Shown here: positions 54,201 through 64,000 of the stretch, in pieces
Position numbering within the stretch: the stretch's first letter is position 1
How the letters are laid out: each line of letters opens with the position of its first letter
Source of the DNA: Pelecanus crispus
Lineage: Eukaryota > Chordata > Aves > Pelecaniformes > Pelecanidae
Assembly (NCBI RefSeq): GCF_030463565.1
Contig: NC_134646.1
Location: forward strand, 15,094,001 to 15,158,000
Direction: 5' to 3'
Length of the DNA: 64,000 nt
The notes under the pieces: model-generated
Told to the model about the DNA's origin: nothing
The model's input: the letters and a program-made list of their open reading frames with translations, nothing else
The model's database searches: none
Position numbers and translations under genes: made by a program

Positions 54201-57200
54201 CTGAAACACAGGCAGATGTTAAAGGACTACCCTTTTCACACCTTGTGTTCTCTACACGCTAGGCAGACTGTGAAACTCCCACAATTTTGCAATCACAGAC
54301 AATGAATACAGAGAACTACAGTATTTCTCAAGAAGAAAATAGCTATTAAAAGGTAGCAACTCCAACCCGAAAGATACGGCTGCTGACGTATCTTTGCAAT
54401 TAAATCAGTTATTAGCGCTGCCTCGGGGATTTTCATATTCTAAGGATTATGCCCGCGCTGGCCTGACACAGTGCCACAAAAGGTGAAAATGTTGTGCTGA
54501 AAAGTACTGTAAATTTATCTTTTGGTTATACATTTGCAGCATTAACACTCTACAAAAACAGCACCAAAAGATTACAGCTACTGATCTGTAGCCCATTTCC
54601 AATTTGTCCAAGTGACACATTTTGAAAGCAGATCTTCAGGGCTTTCATTAGCAGGACAAGCCTACAAATAACCTGCCCACTGAGGAAAAAGGAGCCCTTA
54701 ATGATTTTGAGAGAGTTGCACACAATGTTGTCCTGCAGTCGCAATCAAGACTTTCTCTTGCTTACCCCAACACCCCTGCAAGTGAAGAAAGGAACTGACG
54801 GTGGACCCAACAAAAAAAATAATCTACTATTCTTAGTCCTAAGAAATTTAAGCAAGTCACTAAAATGTCTACATGTACTACAGCTTACCAAACCATTGCA
54901 TCCAATTTCCTGAACTTGAAATAAAAAGTATTTGTGTTAGCCTAGACTATAAAAGGAAAAGTTGCTTCATTTTTTCCCCTCACTTTGTGAGAATCACCCT
55001 ATTCAATTAAAACTTAATTGTCTGAACACCCAATGACTGTTGAAAAAAAAAAAAGGAAAAAGAAAAAAAAAAGACTTGTCAAAGTTTTTCACCTCGGACT
55101 CATGAATGTAGAGGACTAACTCCTCATGATGGTATGGATTTGGACACATCTATTGATGTACTGAATTTAAACATAGTCTTTACTTTCAACAGGTAAACTG
55201 TTCAATGCGTGACCCAGAAAAAATAAATCTTAACACAAATGACTGCCATGGAGTGTGGATTATAAGGGATAAGGGAACCATGGCATATTTTTAAAGATAA
55301 TTTCTCACCTTAAGGATCAATTTGACATTGTACCAGCACATTAGTTTATGCTTTGGGTTCAAACAATATTTTAATAGAAAAACAAAAATTTGAAGGAGAG
55401 CTGCTGTGTCCAAGCATGCATCTGCCTTTCCCCTGATCTACATTGTCCTAAGAAAAGGTAATACTCTCTGCCCAGCTTTGCTTGCTCCTATCCCTGGACA
55501 ATCATAGCTATAACAGTATCAGAAAAGGAAATACGTATGAGAATAGGGCAAGGTAATAAATTACAGTAGTTAGGCTCATACTAAGGAACTTCTTAGCTTG
55601 GCTATCAAGTGTTTACTTGGGATCTTGCAGGATGAAACTGGAACATGATCTTCATAATCTCACTTCAGCAAATAAGCAATTTTTTAATCCATTTACTGCA
55701 TTCACAGAAATTCTTTTAAAATCAATGGCTCAGACAACACTTACAGTCTTTAAGGTCTTTCCAATATTGTGGTAAGGGAAATCTCAAAAGTTGAATCCAG
55801 GGAATTAATTAATTGAAACTAACTTTGAACCCAAGAAGTACAGGCTAGTAAAAGAGAACCTGTGAGTGTTTCTTCCCTCCTATAATTCAAAATTTTAAAA
55901 CTTAAATCTGTTTAGAAATTCAGAAAGTTGCATAGGGATTTAAATAAAGTACTATAAGACAATTTTTAAAAAGAAAGTATCAAGCAGGTCTGATAATGCT
56001 GTGAAAGAAATTAACCGCTTAATGGAAGAGATTAATTCTCTTTACACTAGTCTCTTTTGAAGTCCATGAGTCATTGTGACTATTCGAAGTGAATAAGTCA
56101 TAAGAAAAAAAACCAGGTAACTATTTCTGGATGAGTGATGGCCTCTGATGTGGGGAGGGGAGACTAAATCCCAAATCTGGGCTGACAGCATACATATAAA
56201 GTACTGGCTAGTAAGAGTCAGCTTTGAACTGAGAAGCATTCTAGGCACAACAAGCGAATTACCATAACCACAAGCTTATTTTGCACTGAAGTTCAGTACA
56301 AAAGCCTCAATCATTTTAAAGTGGATTAAATAGAAGACAATCTGTTAACTTTAAACAAATTTTAAAAAATCCTTAGATTCTGATATAAGAAGAAACGTAG
56401 GTTAACCTGATAGGCCAGCCCAGATAAATCCTCAGAACGACTCTGTTCACTAAGCAAAACAAAGTAAACAATTAAAATGGGCAAACACAATGATCTGATG
56501 CTCCAGAAATCTAATAAGGGACAACACCAAATATATTACAATATCATCATTTCGGAACACACAGCTTATGATTAGTGTCCAGCCTGAATTTTACCCTCAA
56601 TTTTGCTCACTTCTTCCCCAAATATATTGAAGATACAGGAGGAGGAGAAATAGACTTAACATTTATTAGAGCTTTAGAAAGTATCCCTTACAAGCACAGA
56701 TTTAAATGATTAGGATTGTGATTAAGTTTAAAGAGGGGATGGTAAAAGCATATAAAACCATGAAGACTAAACCAAGGATAAATCAGTACTCTGATTATTT
56801 TTCCTGATATAAGACAGAAGATGAAGGGTGCAGTTAGGAAATAAAAAGATACAACATTTAAATCTCTGGCCCATAATATTTAGCATAGAAATATATGTGA
56901 TACCAATTTGCAAAAGTTGACTTTTAAAATGCGGATGTATTCTCACAGACCCATTACAACAGGGATTACATGCAGGTGCAGATACATATGCATATCCATG
57001 TAGAATCTCATACATCTACTGCAATTCCTTACAGCAGGGAATCATGCCTTTCCAATAAATAAATGCAACATAGTATAACAATGTGTATGTAGATCAATGG
57101 GTCCAAAACCACTCATTTCATAAGGATACAGTCAGGTTATGTAAAGAGAAACAGAATACAGTGAGGGAAAAATCTGAAACCGTTTGTATGTCCAAAGAAT

Positions 57201-58860
57201 GTTTTTTACCCATGAAATTATTTATTTACAGGGAATCCTGAATAGATAGTAGAAGACAACTGTCTATATCCAAAGATTAAGTAAATTCTGTCATATTCTT
57301 TGTAGCTCATTTTACACTATCCTGTACTGATTTATCTTTTACTTCTTTAAAAAGCAATGTTTCATCGGAATTGCAGAACTGGTACTGCAAGAAAAGCTTA
57401 TATTTTTACTCATAACAGATTTATACTGCAATAGTATGTGATAATATTTATTAACCACAAGGCAAAATGTTATTAGCACTATAAAAAATTACAGCAATGT
57501 TATTAATACAAAGACATAGTTAACATTGTCTTGTTCCTGGTGTTAATGAAAAGTCATGGAAAATTTTATTAATATTTTTGTATCAAATATTTATTTGCCT
57601 TGAAGGTTATATGCATTCGGAAGTTCCCCAAAACACAAGGTCTTGCTTTGATTTCAGTAGATAAAGACTCAAGTCTCTGCTTGTATAAATGGGCAGAGAT
57701 ACCATGGGTACTTTTCTAAATGTAAGACAATTACCTGGTTGAATTTCACATTCCTGAAAAGCTTGAGCTCTTTATAAACATCTAAGGGTTGTTTTGGTTT
57801 GGGTTTTTTTGTTTTTTTTTTTTTTTAACATTTATCTGCAAAAACCACAGAATTGGGAAACAAAAAGGAATTATGTGAATAAAGCCAAGTAAGTATTATT
57901 CATTGTTTGATAAACATTTTTGTGTTCTTCCTGTGTCTGAATGTCTGCCCTTTGCGTATCTAGCTTATTCTGTGTTGCTCTTGGTGCCCTTGGAGAGGCT
58001 GTCATGGTGACACTAGCTTAAAAAAAAAAAAAAAAAAATCATAAAATGTGATTGACTGAAAGTTGTACTGATACAATTAAACACTTATTTATAAATAAGT
58101 ATCTTAATTACAGAAAACCAAAAGCTGAGTGCAGCAATATTAAACAAAAGCCAGAGCAAGTAATCATGTCCTGCATCATACCTCAATGCTTATGGACACT
58201 AAACAATAAAGGGAAGATATTTTGAATAACCATGGATACGATTTTAAAGAAAAAAACCTAGATACTGTAGCTGAATACTGTATTGCCTCTCTCATATGAG
58301 GTGATATATTTACAGCTATGCATGATCATCCAAAGAATTGATTCTGCCCATACTGGGGATGAAGGGATTCCTCTGCCTAAAACCAGACTCAGTTAGTTAA
58401 AGAAAAAACATTCCCCAAACAAAAAGCAAACCTCTTTTACCCTGTTACACAACTCACTGAGATAAATGAAAAATGCTGCATCTGGGACAAAACAACCGCA
58501 AGCGGCAGCACAGGCTGCAGACTACCTGGCTAGGAGAAGGTCTGCAGAAAAGGGCCTGGAGGATGTAGGGGACAACAAAGTGACCAAGACTATCTCTCAC
58601 TTGAATTCTAGCCAGTTCTACCAGCTAGGAAAGTGAGAGAAAGAAAATATCTCTAATTTAAATGTAAGAAGAGGAGATATATTCATGAGTGGCATGAGAG
58701 ACCATTAGAATGGAAATGTTAGAGAGCCATTTCAGCATATCCACCTACTTTAATAATTCAGTTTTCCAATCATATCCTTAAAATCCATTGCACTTAGAGT
58801 ATTGGCAGGCATGTGAAAATTAGTTCATCATGCAAACATACTTGAAGCAAGAGAGCTTAC
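54201..58860 (-). other. INPP4B: INPP4B intron
   Basis: This 4.66-kb phase-0 intron has donor GTAAGC and an acceptor ending GTTTCAG. It is AT-rich with A runs at 55044-55056 and 58020-58038 and a T run near 57820. I recognise no repeat family or other gene in it. Confidence 0.85.
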
Positions 58861-58973
58861 CGTCGCAGCCAGCCACATGATTTCTACATTCTTTCTCTTT
58901 TTGGCCTGGATATTTTGATGGAGATTTTCTAGCAATCCCTTTAAATCATTTTGTTCTTGAAAATGTGGTAGAC
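58861..58973 (-). CDS. INPP4B: INPP4B internal coding exon (before the catalytic loop)
   Basis: This exon is 113 nt: two bases completing the split Cys codon, then 37 codons ending exactly at a codon boundary. The peptide begins [18 protein letters not shown] and ends [11 protein letters not shown]. The HFQEQNDLK string matches what I recall for human INPP4B and is one reason for choosing it over INPP4A. The basic run [14 protein letters not shown] belongs to the phosphatase domain directly preceding the P-loop exon. The acceptor is a T-rich tract ending CCAG and the donor is GTAAGC. No stop interrupts the frame and phases agree with both neighbours, so this looks like a functional exon rather than a retrocopy. 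Confidence 0.95.
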
Positions 58974-61900
58974 CTGGAAAAAAGGATGATAAGGTTGCTC
59001 ATTATGACAAGGTTGATGATAGGGTTGCGCTGACTAAAGAATGCCCATATTAAGTAACAGGTCTATTATTCACAGCCTTATTTGGAAATACAGGATGGAA
59101 AGCACCAGCTAAATATTTAGGAAATAAGCAAACCTTATTTCTTTCTATGTATTGGGTTGTCCTCCTTAAGATTTTCACCATGGAAAATTAAAGTGTCTTC
59201 AACTTTTATCTTATAAATGGATGGTGAAAAGATTGAAATATCTGCTGTAGTTCTGTTCCTCAACTATTACAGACGTTCAATGGAAATGAGTAGAGAAATA
59301 ACTGAGTGTATTAGTGCTATGATAGGGTGATTTTTTTTTATTTTTAAGTCAAAATATTTTGCTTTTGTTTTCAAAATGGAACATCTCATTTTTGTTTTAA
59401 AATGATGCTTTAGTTCCTAATATAACATAACAGGAAGGTTAAACAGCAATATATACCCCCCAAAAAATCTAGCAAAGGATATTTCTCAGTCTGAAATTAA
59501 ACGGAACTTTAATTTTGAAATACAAAATAATTTCAGGTTTACTTAAAATCCAGAATTTTACCTACTTGCCCTAGGTACGGCAGCTGAGCTGAAGTTTTAT
59601 TAATCATAGATGTCTAGAGGGAATTCAAGAGTAGGCAATTTAATTTGGTCTTCTGTTTTCTGTGTATATGTAGGAGAGTTTTGTTCTAATGTTGCCTTTA
59701 TCTTCATTAGTTTTGAAAAATCGGTAGAAATAACCAAAATCCATTTTTTGAAATGATTTCTTCTTGTGGTAGTGAAGTAAAAAGAAATCTAATAATAGTT
59801 ATCACCAAAGAAAGGCTCAGAACCAGTTGAAACAAAATTAAACCAAATCGGTAAATTGCTACATTTTTTTCAACAAGAAAAAGTAGGGTGTTCCATCCAG
59901 TAGGGAAAAAACCCCAACCCAAACCCAAAACCTGAGATTTATATTTGATTCAAAGGGTAAAAATGAGGCAACTACTAATGCAGGTCAAAATCCATTCTCC
60001 TAACCTGATCACAGTTGGAATGATCCCTCTTATCAACAGGCTTTTACCTTTTATCTCTAATGAATTCTGTAGCTTACCCATGATTCATAGTAAGAAGTAA
60101 TTTAAATATACTCAAAAAGAGCTATTCTAAAAGTGTCTAAGTTTCCTTACTCATACCGTGCTGCCAAAAAGAAAAAAAAAATGCAGAAAAAGTATATTGA
60201 AACTAGTTTTGTAATAATCTTAATGAGGATTGTTTTCTCTGTGTATTACAATTCCTGAGCATACAATTAGATAATGCAGAGAGTATAAAAATACATCACA
60301 ACCTGCTAGATTATTATACTTATCCTGCATCCTTTTCTTTAAAACACATAGGCATACTCTAAAAAGATGCTTCCAGATTATGAGAATGTATCACTAGGTA
60401 AACATTTTATTGCTTCAAAGCAGTTTTCCTTTGGTTCGCAGCAGAAAATGCATCATCTCCGAGAGATGACTTCACCATAGGTAAAGCAAGATTCTTCTAA
60501 TTTATAATATTGCCAAAGGACCTGCATCTTGACTGGATGTGATCGATTGCTTAAATTCCTCGTGTCACAAAGCAGTATTAAACTGTCAAATCATTCTCAT
60601 AGATTATAAGGGGGAGAAGCCTGGAAGTACAAAACAGACTCATAGACTTTATGTTGAAAATACATGTACTGCTACACGCGTTATGATGCTATGGAAGAAA
60701 ATCTTTATTTGCCTGCAGGATTTCTAAACCTTGCACACATCCCTCTTCTCACATGGGGACAATACTTTGCAGCACTGATGTTGCTGTGGGTGTTAGGTAT
60801 CAAGCCACTAACACCGAGTATCACTTGCAACAGATTTCTCTGATTTTGTGCTTTCAGCTGTTGAAATTGAGTTCTAAGCCATTCTTTTCAATAATTATGT
60901 ACTACTAAACAACAATCATACATTTTTGTACCCTTATTCTCATTAGCTATTCTATAAAATTCTATTAAAAATATATATAAAATATAGCTATTCTATAAAA
61001 ACAGTGCTATTTTGGTGCCTAAACCAGAACTACACTTGGTTGGCATTTTTGGTAGGAATCTTTCTGGAAGCACATTGTTATTTATTGTTTTTAGAGTTTC
61101 CTATTAGAGAATTAAAGAGATTAAGAAACAGGAGAGAGACAGAGTGCATGTTCATCTAAAAGAAGATAGAAAGTCAGTGTTTGGCATATGCAGCTACATG
61201 CAGCTGAAGACTTTTAATAATTGGGAATAGAGAGAAAACTAGATTATTATTGGCAATGGCAATTACAGAGATGACAGAAAAACTAATAGCAAAGGTGGCA
61301 ATACCTTTATGGGAGTGGAAAATGGGATTCTTTGAAATGGGATATACGAATGAAGCAGCAGGCAAGTGAGGCTTCCTAAGGATGGTGGATGCAACACCCT
61401 GGCCAACAAGGCTGCGAGTCCTCAAATTCTGTCTGGCTTTATGAGCACCATTTGTAACTAACAGCTTTGTGAACTGGGTCCTGCATTTATTTTGTAGCAC
61501 AGATTTGGCACTACAGGAAACTATCTGGAAAGGTGTGACAAAACCATCAAGGAGCCATCAATACTGAATGGCTCTCACTTGGCTGCAACACCAGGGCTGC
61601 TGCCAGCTTGGATGGAAGTTTATCTTCCTAAGTGCTTGAGCACAGAGGTGGGGGAACAGGGGAGGAACTGAAGTTTTCCCCCAGCTGAACAACTTTGAGA
61701 GCTTGACTTCCTTCCAGGGAGCTGGTTTAAAAGGCACATTCCTCTAAGCCAAAAGAGTGATTTCGTATAATGGCAGGGAGCTACTGGGAAGGGCAATGGA
61801 ACCAGAAGGTGCTTTGCATTCTGTGAAAATTTGGACAAAGAACAGACTCAGATCTTAGCGGTAGATAAGAAGCAAGAAGGTAATAATAACCAGAAAAGAC

Positions 61901-63223
61901 AGGTTGAATTAGACAAGAGTAGTTCTCAAAAGCCTGCAGAGTCTGGAAGAAGTCCAGGAAGACCGTGTGGCTCACTAAGAATCCTTCTGCAGGAAGACAG
62001 TGCAAGGTTGGTTTCTGTTAATGAAAAGCAACCAATACTATCTGCATGCAAATTTTTGCTTTTATATAATCAGATCCATTTATGAGGTAGGAGATCTACC
62101 TTAGACTTAACCCAAGACAAGGTTAGTTTTTCAGGATGCTTTCTTGGCAGGATTGCCCTAAATTAATTATTAACTTCTTGTACAAGTTTCTCTGTAGAAA
62201 TCCTAGAAATACTAGAGATGTAGGTGGATGGATGGGAATACTGCCCGCTGTTTAGGAAGAGAGCTTTCACTTCCGTCCAAATTATTAACGAACAAAAATC
62301 ATCCTGATATAAAAGATAAACACGTACTCACATACAGTGAAACATTAGATATAACTTCAAGTACATACATGTAATGGATAATTTGCAAAAGTAATCAACA
62401 CAAGGTGTTCTGTAAGACAACAGAAGATTTGCACAGGATTTTAACCAGTGCTTTCACCATGAGGAGTTACACACATGTCCTGTAGGATGATAGATCTTTA
62501 GATTCAAAAGATTCGCCCCCCATTTACCCAAAGGGAAGGAGCAGAGACCTAAATCCAAGCTATTTAAAATCAGGTGGCAAAATCCGCAACATTTGGGAAT
62601 ATAGCTTAGGCATTAAGACTACTTTAACAGGATTAGATTGACACAAATGATCTTTTCAGTGTTTGCTTTCAACAAAGTAACATAATAGTAATATTTACGA
62701 TACCAAATTTCTATAAAATTGGAATACAGGGCCTATTCTAATGGAATCATGCTATTAATATCAGTCACATTATAATGTGGCTCATTGCTTGCATTTGCAT
62801 CTGCAGATTTCTCAGTGGTTTGCCATACCTTAATACATATTCAAAATAAGAAGGGAGGGAGTGACTGAAACTGATGAAAATTCCCACCAAGTATTTCTGT
62901 ACAAATATAGTAGGAACAGACTGTCCTCTACTTGAAATATTAAAAAGCATATTATATTAATAATTTAAAAGAACTGTTTAGTTCATCATTACTCTGTTTC
63001 ACTCTTCCTGTAGTTTCTGCTATGGCCTTGGGCCTGCAACCACTACTGACTTCAGCAGGGCTGTGTACAGGCACAAAGTGTTTAACTTTATGGATCAAGT
63101 TATGGGATTGAGGCCTAAATGTAAAAGCTGCACGCTAATATTGTGCTAATATTACTATCTTACAATCTTTCACTGATCAAACCTTTTCAAAGTCATTTGG
63201 ACATTGCATTATTTTGTACTCAC
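58974..63223 (-). other. INPP4B: INPP4B intron
   Basis: This 4.25-kb intron splits a Cys codon after its first base. The donor is GTGAGT and the acceptor CCAG. It is AT-rich, and I see nothing else recognisable. Confidence 0.85.
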
Positions 63224-63321
63224 AATCAGGAGGCATTTTTTCCGTAAACAGCTTGTAATATTCTTTTAGAAGTTCGAAGTTTTCCTGGTTAATGTTTTCC
63301 TGCAAAGTGGTATCTCCAAAC
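63224..63321 (-). CDS. INPP4B: INPP4B internal coding exon (phosphatase-domain start)
   Basis: INPP4B removes the 4-phosphate from phosphatidylinositol 3,4-bisphosphate and so damps PI3K/AKT signalling. This exon is 98 nt: one base completing a codon, 32 codons, and one base of the next. The peptide begins [18 protein letters not shown] and ends EKMPPD, and it resembles the human INPP4B stretch just upstream of the catalytic core (recalled as [20 protein letters not shown]). The acceptor reads TTTTATAG and the donor GTGAGT. The donor splits a Cys codon that the next exon completes, where I recall Tyr in human. An almost pure C tract on the transcribed RNA lies just upstream of the acceptor. 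Assignment to INPP4B over INPP4A rests on the combined peptide of the four exons. Confidence 0.93.
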
Positions 63322-64000
63322 CTATAAAAGAGCACAGTAAAATGATGGGGGGGGGGGGGAGGGGGGGGAACCAAACAAAAAACCCAACCCCAAAACAAAA
63401 CTAAATTATCCTTCAGAATGATTTCTTTGCCTAAAGAAATAACTTTGATTTTTTTTTTCCCTAGTGTTGAATGTACTAGATTTTGTCAAACATATAGTTG
63501 CTAATCTCTCATGCACTTTGGAACTAATATTTGGGAATGAAGTCATCACTCATGGATAATTCTTCTAAAAACTTATGGACAAAGTAATCCATTTACAGAC
63601 AAACATTCAATAAAGCACATACTCTTTTCCCCTTCACAGATCCTGAATAAATGCAAGGGCTCTTTGTGGGAATTTTAAATGGCACCACAGGCAGAGAGCA
63701 CCAGCTCCTACATCTCTTACTGCTGCTGTTGCTTAGGTATATTAATTTCCACCAGAGCTGGACAATATTGAAGCCACACAAGATGGAAGAGATGCAAGCG
63801 TCATGTGGAAAACCTCCTGAAGAACTGAGTTCTGCTCTGGTCTGAGAATATTTGCTATAAATAGTCAAATTGATTACTTGTCTGGGCCCTTTCTGCCCTA
63901 CACTGCTCCTGAGCTGTTAGTTATCTTGGTTTCTTGTATCTGAAACTAATGAGAACCATTTCCCTGCTGTTGAGCAGTGATTTCACCATTAGGCTCCACA
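63322..64000 (-). other. INPP4B: Start-side INPP4B intron, cut by the window edge
   Basis: This is intronic sequence upstream of the first exon seen here. The remaining 5' part of INPP4B must lie beyond the right edge. It contains a G-rich tract at 63347-63368, which is C-rich in the transcript. Confidence 0.8.
63347..63368. repeat. G-homopolymer tract beside an INPP4B acceptor
   Basis: G13, A, G8 on the plus strand, giving a C-rich RNA tract 25-47 nt upstream of the acceptor of the exon at 63321. Confidence 0.9.

Noticed and set aside
1..64000. CRISPR arrays, tRNA or rRNA genes, and bacterial operons
   Set aside because: No regularly spaced repeats, no tRNA or rRNA sequence I could recognise, and the gene structure is clearly eukaryotic.

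Overview
The window is vertebrate nuclear DNA, almost certainly from a bird. It is AT-rich and exon-poor. It carries a CR1 LINE 3' end of the type common in birds, and a solo ERV LTR of a kind I recall from neoavian genomes. The LTR suggests a neoavian rather than a chicken-like species, but that rests on recall. I see no sign of prokaryotic, phage or plasmid sequence.

The only protein-coding gene I can support is the 3' end of INPP4B (inositol polyphosphate-4-phosphatase type II), on the minus strand. Reading right to left, the coding exons are 63321-63224, 58973-58861, 54200-54046 (the catalytic exon with the CKSAKDRT P-loop), an alternative terminal exon at 26828-26654, and the usual terminal exon at 25397-25265. 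All junctions have GT/AG sites and compatible phases. In the usual form, 82 residues follow the catalytic cysteine, which is what a 924-residue human protein with Cys842 predicts. The alternative exon replaces the soluble C-terminus with 57 codons ending in a strongly hydrophobic segment, so the gene can make a cytosolic form and a probable membrane-anchored form.

Layout: 1 to about 20 kb is probably intergenic, with a GC-rich patch and the CR1 fragment at 7.7-9.15 kb. About 20.0-25.26 kb may be the INPP4B 3' UTR. 25.27-26.83 kb holds the two alternative ends. 26.83-54.05 kb is one large intron containing the solo LTR at 46.03-46.59 kb. 54.2-64 kb holds three catalytic-domain exons and their introns. 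Other structure consists of homopolymers, a (CA)12 microsatellite, short tandem duplications and several inverted repeats. The most notable inverted repeat has 35-bp arms and lies at 13.27-13.41 kb.

I found no RNA gene, CRISPR array or convincing new biological system. The observations most worth a second look are the alternative membrane-tail exon, its NAGNAG acceptor, and the long inverted repeat.
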